A DNA stretch of 64,000 nucleotides from Chrysopilus asiliformis (Eukaryota; Arthropoda; Insecta; Diptera; Rhagionidae), in contig OZ035960.1 of the NCBI GenBank assembly GCA_964034945.1, forward strand, positions 50,032,706-50,096,705, given 5' to 3'. This document shows, piece by piece, positions 43,112 through 56,617 of this stretch. Position numbers and translations under genes: made by a program. The notes under the pieces are model-generated. The model was given only the letters and a program-made list of their open reading frames with translations, ran no database searches and was not told the DNA's origin. Position 1 is the stretch's first letter; the number at the start of each line of letters is the position of its first letter.

Positions 43112-45120
43112 TATGTTGTAAATATATTCATGCTTCCTAGAATTCTGAATATATTTATAATTTATTTATTCCAAATACAACGTTTTGTGTTAAATTCATC
43201 TTTTTATAAGTCAAATTGATCGAAATAAAATTTGGTAGGTTTTATTTTATGATAAATTTAATGTCTGTGAGGATTTACCGAATTCAAAAAAATTTAGACA
43301 TTCCCTTAAATTAAGAATATTTTTAACTCTTGCAACCAAAACTTGAAGAATTTTCATGAAAAATAAAATTTATTACTAAGAAAAAAAGTTGAATTTGATC
43401 TATAAAAGGTTGTATTTGTACTAAAAAAAACCTATAAATTGTTTCGATATAGTAAACGGCCATTGTTTTTTTGAATTTACTAATTCAAGTTTGCTATATT
43501 AAGAGATTTCGCTGAATTGTTATATTTATCTGCAATTCTCCCGAGACAGGAAAAGGAAAACATTTTTTCATTTTTTTTCGACCGTTTTTAATACGAATTT
43601 TAAATGCTATCTAGAAATAGGTGTGGATTAATTAACACTCCATTATTGCCTGATTATAAGAACGAACCTTCTTAAAAATGGCGTTGCTGAGAATAAAAAC
43701 TCACTGATGAATACCGAAAAATTATATTTTTTTAATTTCTTTTTGTATTTGCCACAAACGGCGAAACTCTTTCAACTTCATACAGTCAATTAACATTGGA
43801 GTTGAGCACCTTCCGTGCCATGAACGACTGTAAATCTTATCAAATGAATTCTTAAGCCATATTCATCTACCTTTTAGCCAGTTGCAAGATTTATTCGTGT
43901 CTGAAGAGGTATTTACAGCACGGATGTTGTATATCAGTCAATGAAGCGAAAACGGATCCCCAATGAAAACTTAAAACTGAAGACCGTCAGATCCGAATTG
44001 AAGAATGACTTGGAGGATCTTCTACTTGACCCTCTCAGTGGACGTCGACATCGACATCAACATCGCCCATCGATATGAATGGCCAAAGTTGAAGTGCAAT
44101 TGCATGCAGACGAAATTATAGCCAGTTTTCCATCAGAAACTCCACCACACATCCAAGAAGTACAATCGGCTGGTGCCCTCCTGGTCGTGAATCAGCAAAC
44201 GCGGAGTGAAGTTTCAAAAATAGCCAATACATCATTTAAGACTTATTGCAGGATTTATAGACGTTTTAAATGTATTCCCTTCATGGTGGAAGGTGGATAA
44301 GGTTGTAATTACACCTCTTGTACGATTTGTGCCAGTTGATTGATGCCGAAAAGGCGTTTCCTTTGCCGGTCGTTCTGTTTCCATACCGCATCAGGATTAA
44401 TTTCATTTCTTTTATTTCAATTGATGTCTTCCATGAAGGTATGCTTCACATATGCAACACTCCTCTAGGCGATTCGTCGTCCATTCGATATGTGTTCCTT
44501 TCCTTCAGAACCTACATGACGTATAATTCAAACTCAGCCATCATTGGAATTAGTTAGGAATGGGATGGATACGATATGCGGCTACTATTGCGAATTGCAA
44601 ATATATATGGACGCGGACAGACATGCAACTTTAATAGTTGACCATGACTGAGTCTATAGTGGATAAGTCTTTGGAATTAGCCTCGGAAAATCCCTTTCAT
44701 AAGCCAATCTTACATACCTGCCAACTCGTACTTATGTATAAATGCAGTAGTACTAGCGATATTAGAGATTTCCAACGATTGATTGTGTTAATTTATGCAG
44801 AATAAGAATCTCATATATTGTCCAATATGTTGTGTTGATGATTTTATGATAAAATATTTCCTTAGCGAAAAAGAAATGCGATAAATCCTTATCCTGAAAA
44901 ATCCATTTTTAAGCAAAATAACAGTTTTTTAGAAGAATTAAATTCGAATTCAAATTATATAAAACGTTATATGAATTTTGTAGGTTTAAAAGTTATAAAA
45001 AACCGAATTTTTCTTAGATCAACCATTTCAGAGGCACTAACTATATAAATTAATAAAAATAAATCACTTTCCTTCAATATACTCGATTCATATAATTTAT
45101 TTTAAAATAATTGAACAATA
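43112..45120. other. No recognisable gene
   Basis: Short ORFs (for example 44079-44300) with no recognisable domain. Nothing else supported. Confidence 0.35.
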
Positions 45121-45129
45121 GTATATTAC

Positions 45130-46015
45130 GCAACAAGGGGCGAAAGTCAACGATTTCAAGAGTGTGAAGTTAGCTGCACGAGCGAAGCGAGGAAATAGTT
45201 GACTCACTCCGAGTTGCGTATACAATTTTTCATAATAAATTCATTGAAAATATGACTTGAGATGCCATTTAAATGCGATTTTCGTATCGTAGAGTAACGC
45301 AAAGCCCCCCCATACGGGGTCCAGGGGCAGAAGTAAATATTTAAAAGAAACAAAACAACTATATTCTATAAATTCGTTTTATTATTAAGATAGGTATGTC
45401 GGTCAAAACAGATTTTAATTTTTAAATTTCTCTCCTCTAAAATAAAAAATCAACATAACAAAAAATGGAAATCGGCAATGCTCCTCAACTAAATCCACAG
45501 AACTATTTATATAACATAGAACAACTGTCACCATACAAAGCTCTGCTGAAAAATGGACCCAAAAGTATTTCCCTCTTTATCGTACTTAAACGCATCCCCT
45601 GAACTGTATAAGTTCGCGGAATTCAAATTTCACAAGTTTGAGACTAACTTTAGGCGCCAACACCATTTCGAAAGTCTATTTTCCTTTGACAGCTTACGGT
45701 TTAAACGAGAGGACTATATTTATTTTCATACGGTTATCTCGCTCTTACTTGACTTGTTTTGATCCACTGAACTGGATTGAAATGGGACCATTTGAGGCAG
45801 CAAAACGAGCGATCTAGTATATTTTTGACTAAATCACACTTCGCTCGAGCAGCTAACTTCACTCGTTCAGTCGCAAATTTTCGGTTAGAAGCATATATGG
45901 CTGTACTGATTACTCTAGTGTTTTCTGCCCATACAGTTTGTCTTCTGTATTCTGTGGTACGAGAAACACGTCGCGAAAACACACTTTCGGCCAGCTGATC
46001 GCACTTTCGCCCCTA
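45130..46015. repeat. Possible element with inverted ends (ggggcgaaagt)
   Basis: caaggggcgaaagtcaac at the left and cgcactttcgcccctag at the right are inverted over ~12 bp. The match is short and no target duplication or coding part is clear. Confidence 0.25.
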
Positions 46016-46097
46016 GGGCCGAAAACGCAACTTTCGACCCGCTACGGAGGCATCGAAAGGCATATTTTCAATGCATATGTTATGAAAAATTAATTAA

Positions 46098-46307
46098 ATC
46101 CTTCAAGGGTATCCTGTGAGGACATGGTATGCACTACACGACCCAACTATCTGTCCAATTTACTTACCAACACAAACAATTCATTTGATAAACATGTGAT
46201 TTATTTACCACTAAAAAGTGGTATATTTTAAAAACTTTTGTGTGATTAAGCTGAAAAAAATTTAATGAAAAAGTGGTATATATTTTATACCATCGTCCTT
46301 GAAAGGG
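46098..46307. mobile_element. TTAA-site MITE (piggyBac-like), 210 bp
   Basis: Flanked by TTAA (46094-46097, 46308-46311). Ends atCCTTCAAGG..GGACatGGTAT and, inverted, CCCTTTCAAGGACgatGGTAT. No coding sequence. Confidence 0.65.
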
Positions 46308-46560
46308 TTAAAAAAAAGCCCTCTATCTAATAACGTAAGGCTTTGGAAAATCTATCAAACAAGAAGAATACTAGCAGAGAAAAAAAATAGTAAATCTAAC
46401 TACTTCATAATGGGAAATCGGGATTATCACTAAAATAGTTAATTTTCACTACAGAATAGTTAACTTGAATTGAAAAAAAATTGTGTATTTAAATACAAAA
46501 TAGTAAATTTTACTACTAAGAAGTTGAATTTCATATAAAAATTGTCGATTTTGAGTATTT

Positions 46561-47075
46561 CTATACCCGTATGGTGAAACCAAAGGGTATATTAACTTTG
46601 CTTTACCGTTTGTAACGCCAAGATCCCGTCATCACACACAAAAATGAATTACACCAGTGTGTTTAGAATGATAAAAAAAATTGAATTTTGCATGTCCGTC
46701 CGTCTGTCTGTGGCGCGGATTGCGGCCGCACGGATTGAGCTAGAGACTTGAAATTTTACGCAGATTCGTTTTTCGTAAAATACAAGGCTAAGTTCGTTAA
46801 TGGGCAAAAATGGACCATTAGGGGGGTACCCCCATACGAACTGAAACGTTTTTGCGAACATGTCAAAAACGGTGCATCTTATCAAAAAAATGCAAGAGCA
46901 AGAACTATTTAGGATATGAATCTACATAAAACTCCCATACATCAAAATCCGATTGGAAAAAATTTTAAAAAATCTTATTGAAAAGTTTGACTTTAAAGTG
47001 GAATTTTGATCAATGCCATATCACCATACGGGTTTTCAATAATTGACAGATTGACAATTATAGCTTTTGTTACGT
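46561..47075 (+). mobile_element. Family A repeat copy 6 (INE-1/DINE-like)
   Basis: ctatacccgtatggtg start, very short GTCC/GTCT run, catacgaact segment, caccatacgggt, decayed hairpin (attgacagattgacaat), tatagcttttgttacg. Confidence 0.75.
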
Positions 47076-50000
47076 TTGTAATTAAAATTAACTATTTTAG
47101 TAATAGTCACGATTCCCCATTATAAAATAGTTAAATTTACTGTCCTTTCTCTCAGTGTACATAACTATTCAACCATATCCTCCTTACCCCTGAACGACTT
47201 TTACAAGGTTTCCACTATTGGAAAATCTCCTTCCAATTGATAAATCTGTTGTATCCAACGAAGATTCCCACCCAGTAAAGTCAACTTCATATAGCAGAAC
47301 CCCCTCTCCTGCTATCTCATGAATCTCTGCAGGAATTTTTATCCGACCTCTACTCTTACAAAGGTTAGCCTCTCCCGAAAATTTTCTCCCAGTAAATGTA
47401 TAACTACCCCTTCTTGTGAACCTCCTCTCCTATCATCTTTCGAATCTCTACTGATATTCTGATCCGTTAAAATTTAGGCTTTTTGAGAGCTAAGTTGATG
47501 TGTTTTTCGCTTTCCAATCATATGAATTTTTCGTCATATTTTTCACATTTTTTTTCACTTTTGTCATGTTTGAATGCCGAAATTCTCTACTTATTCATTT
47601 CTTCATCCAAGTCTTAAAATGTCTTCAATCGACAATAAACAAAACCGAAAACGATGAACATCTCAGGGAAATTTCTTACTTTTCTACATTCTGATGATGG
47701 TATTTCCAACAAAAAAAAATCTTCCCCTTTCCTACAGGCACCAACCTTATTCTATCGCATTATTATAGATACACAAACACTAATTCGTAAAAGAAGCACA
47801 AACACATGCTCACAACTCAACATGTAGATTATTTCTACAATAGGTAGAAAACAACCATCGGCACAACAGCAAAGATAGACAATTGCCTCATCTGAGAGTT
47901 ACAGATATAAATTTAGCGTTTACCCCGGTGTAGAATGGAAACGAAACGAAAACGGTCCTATACCGTAATACCTACGGAAAAATAATTCTTCAGCTCGATA
48001 CACATCCTTTTTATGAGCCATGCCAAAATTTATTGCAAATAAGTTTAGATAACGAGTCATCTGTGTGTCACAATTCAACCCCGAAGTTACCCCCAACTAC
48101 CTACCGATGAACCAACTTGACACCCTTTTCTCCTTATACACGGCTAACTACCTTCCATAGATTTTGTCTTCCAAAATAACTCCCATTGAACTGTTCTAGT
48201 GTTGCTTCCTTACGGGTGGTTTCATTCCATTCTAATTTTTTTTTTTCTTTTTTTCGAAAATCACCCCAGCATCGGCTCATCATGATTCCACACCGAAGGG
48301 AAGGCGACGATAGCAACGCTTATGGCAAAAGAATCCTCTCTCTCTCATTTGTCCTTGAATCCGGGCGGGGGTCGAAGAAAACCCGTCAAACTAGGGTAAT
48401 GCGGAGTAAATTCGGTTCAGTACTGTTAGTTTAGGGTTATTAAACCCACACATCCGCACAATCTAGACACAAAATAAAACAAAAGTTTAACCAAAAAAGT
48501 CAAATAAGAGAAAAATAACAAGAAATAAGGATCTCCGCCATATACTCTACATATAGAGAAGACTACCCCCAATGTTAACCCTCCACCGACAATTATACAC
48601 AGCGAACGCGCTTCCTTGTCTAAGGGTAACAATCGAATGGATTCAGATGGGTGTGAATGGATGGATCGCCGCGACAAGACGGGGGTAAAATACCAATATG
48701 AGATCAAGATTTTGTCTCCCATTAAAAATATCCCTTTGGCATCACCTCTCGTATTTTTGTTTCCTGCCGCTCGTTTCGATTCCGAAAAATTCTCTTCTTT
48801 AATTCTGAGGTGGGTCCCGTCATAGATAGATATAGGGTAGATGAATTTACGCATCTCGAAATTACCAGAAATTATCGAATCCAGAGACCTCGAGATCGGA
48901 TCGCTTTCAATTCTCGGGAATCGTTTGTTCGTTTGTTGTGTTATGTTCTGCTGATGTGGTGGTTAAGCTACTTGTTGGATATGTTGCCAATTCAGATCTT
49001 ATCATAAATAGTTATTTTCTTACATTTTAGCTTTCCGAATTTTCCTCTGCTGGGTCCTTGCTCATCCCACACTATTTCCATCTGACTACTGAGCGTTGAC
49101 TACTGAGCGAACAAACGGAATCACCCTGTAAATGTAGTGTAGCGAATTCATCCCCAGGAATTCCTCATGGTTATGTACTGTTTCGCCTAATTATAATTTA
49201 TGCCTAAATGGGGTGTCTTTTATGGTTGACACGGTGCCAGTTGATTTGCGATTATTGCTCGATTGATGTCTTTCATTTTAGAAGAGAAGTTTGGAACTTT
49301 GTTTCCACCAAGGTTTTTCTACCCACTACATTTTCGAGTTTTTAGTGGGGATGGTTTTTAATTTAAAAATAACCAATTTTCCAATTTTCATCAGAAATTT
49401 TGTTTACGGGCATTTCAGTCAATTAATTCCATTTGGAAAATAATTTTCTTAATAGTCATTGTCTTTCACTTTAAAATTTTGTTAAGGGTCGGTAAAAATC
49501 ATTCATAAAGTAACATTCTAAAAAATAAATTGCTTTTTTTATATGATATTGGAAATAGAGGGAGATTCAACGTTCCCAATTTTTTGTACACATATACGTC
49601 CTGAAAATTAGACCATATATTGAAATACCATATATATTATTCACACAATTGACATAGCATTCCGACCGAATTAAACAAAATTTTATAAAAAAAACCTTTG
49701 AAAAAGAAAGAATTATTCTTAATTTAACAAAACACACAATCTTACCCGAAAAATTGAATTTCATTCACTAGAAATATGCATTAAATAAAATGCACAGGCA
49801 TATCTATTATTTCGACGCCTCCGTACAAGTCAAAAAAATACGATTTTGCAAAAAATCGATTTTAGTTATTTTTCCACATTATACATAAAAAATACTAAAA
49901 AAAATCGGATTTTAGGGTTTTCTTTTATAAAGTAAAATAAAATGAAGCCCAACAAAAAAATTAAAGAAAATATAACAAGCAGATATTAAGCCCCATAAAT

Positions 50001-51330
50001 TCTCATCATTTTATGTTACTAAAATCTTACATTTATGTTGCTTTATTATTTGCCAGGGTCAAATTTTGCAATCTAATTGACACAATAAGATTTTTGGCCA
50101 TAAAACAAAAACATAATAAAAATACATGCGAATTTCAAATTAGACAATAATAAAGTCTGCGCCCCTGGGCCAACCGCGCCTTGCTGCTTAGGTAGTTACT
50201 CGGCTTTTGGCCTCGGGTCTGACTTTTCAAGGAGTATTGTAAATATTTTTTCCTGAGAGCTGACCCCTCTACTGATGAAAACTGGGTCCAAATCTCTTCA
50301 GAATTACAGAATATAGCAGGTGAGGGGTTCACAGAGAAGGAAAGGAATAGTGGAAAATCTTTCCTAAGGGATAACTTCTGTAATTGTGAAAACCGCATCC
50401 CAATCGCTTGAACGCTTCATAAGTTATCAGGGAAGGGCATCGAAGGAGACGGGGGAGGACAACAAAAAGTATCCTATCGTTTATCCAACAAAAAGTATCC
50501 TGCACCGGTGGGCAAAGTTTCGTCGAAATCGGTTTGGCCGTTTTCACGTGATGCCGGAACAAACATTCAGACAGACTGACATGCAGACCAAATTTTTAAG
50601 AATGGTCTTTTTGGTATCAGTACGATATAATACATACATCGTTTATTTGACCGATTTCAAATTGGTTACTGTCGAATGCAGTTTGAAAATTTAATCATTT
50701 TGTTTGTTTAAAAATGCCCATCTGGCAAGACCAGAGCTGTTCCTGATATATTTATTCGATATTGTATTCATGAGCAAGCCGGTCGGACTTTTGTAATTTT
50801 GTGAAAGAAATAAATGGAGTTTTTGTTATCCAAAGTCGAGTTTTCTTACAGTTACGTTGTAACCGATTGTTCAACGTCACTTGTTACGAATTGGTTTTTT
50901 TGGTAACCTGTCACAAGTAAACGGTTGCAAATCGGTTACTTAGTGACCAGTCAGATATTGTTGTTTTTCGTTATTTGTTTTATCCTCGTTAATAATTATC
51001 TTGCAAACAGTGCTCTGTAAATATAAAAAATCAGCTTTGTACTAAGGACTTCATAATTACAGTATTTTCTGATGTATACACCATTTTGTCACCAATGACA
51101 GACGCCATTTTTCCAAAACGCTTATAGTAAATATATGTATGTCGATTTATGTATCAAATAAAACTTCTTGACTCAAAAAATAGCGAATATGTAAAATATA
51201 CTTACACTACCCTTCAAATGTTACCCCCTCTGCAGCTATTTGCTGATCGACTGATTGGATTTCGATACGGTTTTCACTAATAAGAAGGTGTTTACTTCTC
51301 CAAGCAAGAATATTCTGTTTACCTTACAAC
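47076..51330. other. Mostly unrecognised; possible repeat at 50.35-50.7 kb
   Basis: No convincing gene. The stretch 50350-50620 (gcaccggtgggcaaagtttc, gtcgaaatcggtttggcc, then gacagactgacatgcagacc) has the style of a dispersed insect repeat, but no second copy is in the window. Confidence 0.35.
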
Positions 51331-51333
51331 ATT

Positions 51334-51736
51334 TGATAAAAAATCCAGATCTGAGCCCCGGCACCAGTTCCGAGCACCCCTGTTAGTTTTCCGGCTAAAC
51401 AAGAATTGTGCGCGATTGAGCCGATTAAACCACATTTCACAACGTGATGAAACCAATTATTCTTCGAATTCAATTCTTATTTCTATAAGTTACTAGGCGT
51501 ACTTAATTTAATACGGGGGGCTCAGAACTGGGTTTTGGGATAACTTCCACATTTACACAAATTTCTTTTTTTTATCCAAATTGTTGAGGAATATGTATAT
51601 GTTAATTTAATTTAAACATTCCATACTTTCGACCAGTAAGTATAAGTTTCTCAGAAAGTATACGGAAGACAAAGAAAAGATGGTATGAAGTGAAAAAAGG
51701 CTTAAGGGGGCTCAAATCTGGGTATTTTACCCTATG
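51334..51736. mobile_element. TA-site MITE copy 2
   Basis: Same family as 30184-31550 without the nested insertions (ccagatctgagccccggcac at left, ggcttaagggggctcaaatc at right). The right end TAGGGTAAAATACCCAGATT is intact; the left end has diverged before ATCCAGATCTG. Confidence 0.8.
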
Positions 51737-52389
51737 TTGTTAGTCTAGTTACGATGTTTTGCTTGGAGTTTTAAATTAAGTCGAATGTTGTAAGTCAAGT
51801 TACAATATCCCAAAAAGAGGTATGCAAGAATGGTAAGTCGAGTTACGACATTTCTCTGTGAAGATTTTTTAAAAGCTAGACTCATAAAACAAGCTACGAT
51901 ATTTTTAAATTTCAAATGTTGTAACTGAATTCAAAATATAGCGAAAAAAAACATTAGGGGTATTCACAGAAGCTATTAAAGTAGTTATCGTCGTAAAATA
52001 GTATTATTTTTTAAAGGTTTGTAAACAACAACAAAATACATGGCAATATTTTTTGCCACTTTAACACAATTTTTTAAATTTGGGTAAATATTTGAAATAA
52101 GCAAAAATATACCTAGTGAGCTTAGCAATCTGCTCATATTTGACACTTTTAACTAATTGTTTATTAATACAAAAAGTGTTGAAAAATTGTGTTCAAGTGA
52201 TTAGAAAATGTTGTGCTAAGTGTCTTAAGTAATTTAGTGATTTGTGAAAATAATTAGAGTTGTTTTCGAAAAGAACAAATGGATAAAGTGAAAAAATGTG
52301 AGGTAAAATATGGGTATCCTTTCGATTTTGTTACAGCCACGAAAAAGTGCATTCGCGGTTTGACGCAAAAGTTTGATAAAAAACATTAA

Positions 52390-53369
52390 CCCTTGGAACA
52401 CAATGAACGCAACCAAGCCACAACCATCACGCATCCAAATGTCACTTACGAGTTTATTTCACAGAAATGCTTTTGAGTGAGCACAGTGAATGCATTGAAT
52501 GCAAGCATCGACGCAAAAGTTGCCAAACTTTGAACTTTAACGCAACAAGTCTGCGTTGACAGTTGTGTACAGTGCCAATAAAAAAGGCCTTTCGAGGAGA
52601 AATTAATTGAAGAAGTGTGGAAAAACACGATTTTATATACGAAATGTAGCCGCGGATACAAAAATGTATCTTTAAAATTGAGAATATGGAAAAACATTGC
52701 TGCGGAGCTGTCAGCAACAGGTATACTTTTAAAAAATTGCGACCTTTAATAATGTTTAAATATTTTTCAGTTGAATTGTGTCAGACACGGTGGAAATTCT
52801 TGCGGGATAGATTTTCCAAAGAATTCAATAAAGAAAATGCACCGTCCAGAAGTGCTACAGCCCGCAGTGGGTCTATTTTGAGAATTTGAAGTTTTTACGG
52901 GACCATATTAAGCCGCGGAAAACTAGGTCCAAGGAGAAAGTGGTGTTCTGATTGATGACTTTGTTAGATTGTTTTTGCACAATTCTAATAACAAATTGTA
53001 AACGTTAGGAGTCATTCTTGTGTGCTTAAAAAAGTCTTCCGGAAGTTTTTATTTTATTGAAGCAAACTTCAAAATATCCATCAATGTCCCGTGTTAAATT
53101 CACTGGCCGCACCCAATTTTCTTTTTTTCTTTTTATTTATTCCCATCACATGCAAATAGCAAATATACAAACAAATAAAACAAATTATCGCTTCAAAATC
53201 TCCCATTTTTTATATATTTTTCTACTTTAGTTCACTTTTAATTTTTCTGTGTTGTCTCACAACGCAACAGACGACGCTTCTATTATGCTCAACCGCTCCT
53301 GAACTGCGTTGCGTGACAGTTCGAAGCGTCCTTAGTTGCGGCTTGGTTGCGTTCATTGTGCTCCAAGGG
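52390..53369 (+). mobile_element. PIF/Harbinger-type element with MADF gene remnant, 980 bp
   Basis: TIRs CCCTTGGAxCACAATGAACG continue CAACCAAGCC, about 35 bp with three or four mismatches, flanked by TAA (52387-52389, 53370-53372). It carries part of the accessory Myb/MADF-like protein typical of PIF/Harbinger elements but no transposase. Confidence 0.8.
52594..52950 (+). pseudogene. MADF-domain protein remnant, two exons
   Basis: Exon a (52594-52720) reads LIEEVWKNTILYTKCSRGYK.. then IWKNIAAELSAT. A 50 bp intron (52721-52770, GTATAC..TTTTTCAG) follows. Exon b reads VELCQTRWKFLRDRFSKE.., then after a frameshift near 52880 LKFLRDHIKPRKTRSKEK. W-x-x-I-A-x-E-L and C-x-x-R-W-x-x-L-R-D-R-F are marks of the MADF DNA-binding domain. 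No start codon is evident and a stop interrupts upstream, so it is non-functional. In PIF/Harbinger elements such proteins help the transposase enter the nucleus and bind DNA. Confidence 0.7.
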
Positions 53370-53372
53370 TAA

Positions 53373-54887
53373 GAGCTTTTTTAATAGCCAATGTGAATAC
53401 CCCTATTATTTTTGGATGAAATGTTTTAATTTACTTAAAATATTCTTGCTTGAAAAAATATGATCTTTCTTCAAAATATTATAAATCTTAATGGGGACAC
53501 AAAAGGCAGGGGGATGTTTGCTTGTTTTTCTTGTTCACGCGTAGTACTTGCCTTTTTGTCATGCAAAAAATACTCGTCTAAATTCTAATGCAGCTAAGGT
53601 TTGTCTCTGATTCTGCTGTATACAACAATTTCTTAAAAAAAATTAAAAGTCTTTTGATTTAAAATCATACACTATAATTTTTTTTATTCAATTTTATATC
53701 ACCATTTGTTTTCTTTTCGCGTTTTCCGGTTCAAGGTAAAAATTATTTCGTCAGAGTTTAAGTAAAATTAAATTCATGTGTATACATAATTCCTATTAAA
53801 TTTTTATTTATTATTTCGCCCATAAAATATATTGATATAAGAAGAATCCCTAGAATATTGTAATCGGAATGTGAAAAACAACATCGCACTGAGTCTGCAA
53901 CTCAAGTCAAGATGGAAGTTACTTTTATTTATGTTTGATTGGCGCGCCCTCTTGTCTTAATAAATCTTTGATGAAGCGGCAGTAATTTAACAGTGAAACA
54001 TTGAAACAGTGAAACTGAACATCACACAATATTGCCTCGCATCCCGCAACACAGAAATGGTCAAAATCAACTGAAATTCGAACTTGAACTGAACAAAAAC
54101 AAAATCTAAAAATAAAATAAATTCAACATTTACGGGCGTTATTGATCATAAATTAATATTAATAACATAAAAAAAATTATACATGTTCTCAAACAAACCA
54201 AAAAAAAATCATTCTTGATATCAAAAGAAGATGAACCGTGGAAGGTTTTTCTTGTTTTTACCAATCGTAGTTCATTTCGCGTTCATTTTTCACCCTTCTC
54301 GGATTATGTTTATGTGACTGCTTTTGTTGTTTCGCTACAGAACTCATTTAACAAAATCAGAGCCCATATCAGACGACTTTCTGATGATCAACGTTGTTCC
54401 ACTGTCCATCTTGAAGAAAATATACGTTCTCAGATTTGATAAGTTATTGCAATCGAATATTAAGTTCTACATCCCAACATTTGATCGATATTCTAATTAA
54501 TATCCGTGAATCTAAAGGTGTTTCGATTAATCCATTCATTCTGAAGATAAATCTTCACTTCCCATTCATTAAAATAAAATTATTACACCTTAGTCCTTGA
54601 ATGTGGTTAATTAGATTGTTATGCGATTAGAATTATTAATATCTTATAATTATTGACAGTGAAACGGTAGGCAATGGCAGCGAATTTATTACCTATTAAT
54701 CTTATCTTTTTATTATTATTGAGTCAGAATTCTTTACTAATCGTTTATTTAAAAAAAATTATTTTTTGTTGGTGGAAAAATTAGAAAAAAAGCTTTTTTG
54801 CATGAAGAGAGATTTTAAATAGCAAGAATAAATTGGACAAACAGCTCATAATTCCTTCAGAAATAAAGTTTGAATGCGACAAACGTC
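53373..54887. other. No recognisable gene
   Basis: AT-rich; one ORF (54215-54439) without recognisable features. Confidence 0.35.
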
Positions 54888-54891
54888 TTAA

Positions 54892-55132
54892 CACGCTAAC
54901 TGCCACGACAGTTTTAAGCCTTTTTCGAATATTTAGTTGTCAGTCAAAAAGGCACTAAGAGAAAAAAAAATTGAAACAAAATTATACCTAAATGTTATTT
55001 TATTACCATAAAATGTGTGCAACTACAAAAAATCGTTGCGGTTGCAGCGAACACTTTAATAATTTTCATTGTGGCCGTTGTGTACAATTAGGTGTCAGGT
55101 CTTTTTGACTGACCTTTGTGGCAGTTAGAGTG
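54892..55132. mobile_element. TTAA-site MITE (piggyBac-like), 241 bp
   Basis: TIRs CACGCTAACTGCCACGA and, inverted, CACTCTAACTGCCACAA, flanked by TTAA (54888-54891, 55133-55136). Similar start (CAC.xTxAC) to the MITE at 14545 but otherwise different. Confidence 0.85.
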
Positions 55133-55212
55133 TTAAACAATTTAAACAATTAGTTTCGTGAAAACGATTTATAACCTTGTTAAAAAATAGAAAAAAAATC
55201 TTTAAATGTTAA

Positions 55213-55393
55213 GGGCCCTACACACGGTCAATGTTACTTGACAATTTTACTTAAATTACTCATGTTTCAAGTAGCATTGGTCGTTTGGATGCTCTTCAAT
55301 GTTACGTTTGGATGCAATTTCCATCAATGTTACTTGATGAAAATTTTCATCAATAATACTTGTCAAGTAACATTGAACCTTTAGGTGTGTATA
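55213..55393. mobile_element. Short MITE with inverted ends, ~180 bp
   Basis: Left cctacacacggtcaatgtta, right taacattgaacctttaggtg; the arms share TCAATGTTACTTGACAA. Flanking duplication not clear. Confidence 0.6.
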
Positions 55394-55394
55394 G

Positions 55395-56610
55395 TAAAAT
55401 GTCCAATTTGAAATCAACGTGCTTTCATTGCTTGTGGATGCATCCGTCAACGTGCGAGATGTTTGGTGGATGCGTGGATTTAGACATCAGAAATATTATG
55501 TTCAGATATTTTTATTCACTCTTTACAAATACAACAAATCGATTTAGCGCATTTGAAATTTTTTTGACCGATTTTCCAAATTTTTGCGACAAAACACTCC
55601 AATTAGCTAGCCAGATGTCTGTTACTGAGTTTAGAAACTGACGACCTTCATCAGACGCAGCTTAACGAGCTTTCGCACTGCGTAAAAGACATTTTTACTA
55701 ATGCGGATCTCATTTGAAATGGTTCATCGTGTGCTTACGAAAACATTGAATAAACATTTATTTAAAAATTCGAATTAAAATTCTGGAACACAATAATCTA
55801 AAACCATAACCATTCTTTGTAATTATGTAATTTAATTTTAATTTTCAAATTAAATGTAAAATGGTTTTTCATTTGTATCTTAGGAAAATTTCTTGAATTT
55901 GGACTTTGGTTCTAGACTTTCTGTAGTTTTGCATCATTTAGGATGGCGTCGTTTCTTAATCCATGAACCGAACACAACATTTCAAATGAGCTTTTCGTTA
56001 ATCTGTCGCCCATCGTCTTCACGAAATCGTTTATCAGTGAAATAATTTCTCCTCTAGCTTGGAAATCACGCCGTTATCTGCATTTGCATAAAATGATAAT
56101 TCACCAGCATAATTGCATTTCGTGCATAGAACTATTATTAAGGGATGAGAATTTTGGAGCTAATAGTAAATGGGTGTATTGCTACATCGGTTTGAGTTTG
56201 TGGGGATAGTATTTTAGAAAGTATTCGAGTACTTTTCAATTGTTAGGGTGGCTCATCCGCTATGCCGTTGGGGGTGTACTGGAATCGTAATGAAGGAAAT
56301 CCCGCAGCAGATGGAGTACTTCAAGATGCTACTGGCAATTTTGCCTGCTTCAATCCCAGGAAGAAGTTTGTAAGGCGAAATTCGGTTGGGTGAAATTTTC
56401 TCAACTGTTCATTTCAGTTCAATTCGAAGTGCTTGCACATTATAAGCCAAAAGAGACGGACGGAAACTTCTTAGGAAAACAGCAAAATAATACAAAACAC
56501 ATCGACGATTTATGCCCAAAAGAAGATTCGCTTTTTCGTTTAAACGCTATGCGCCTAATTTACTGTCTTTAATTAGATCCACTAATTGCCAAGTTGTTTT
56601 TTGTAATTGT
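55395..56610. other. No recognisable gene
   Basis: Nothing supported; ends at a candidate splice acceptor. Confidence 0.35.
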
Positions 56611-56617
56611 CTTCTAG

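Noticed and set aside
48186..48854. Overlapping ORFs on both strands at 48.1-48.9 kb as a host gene
   Set aside because: All are short, unrelated in frame, without splice or domain support.
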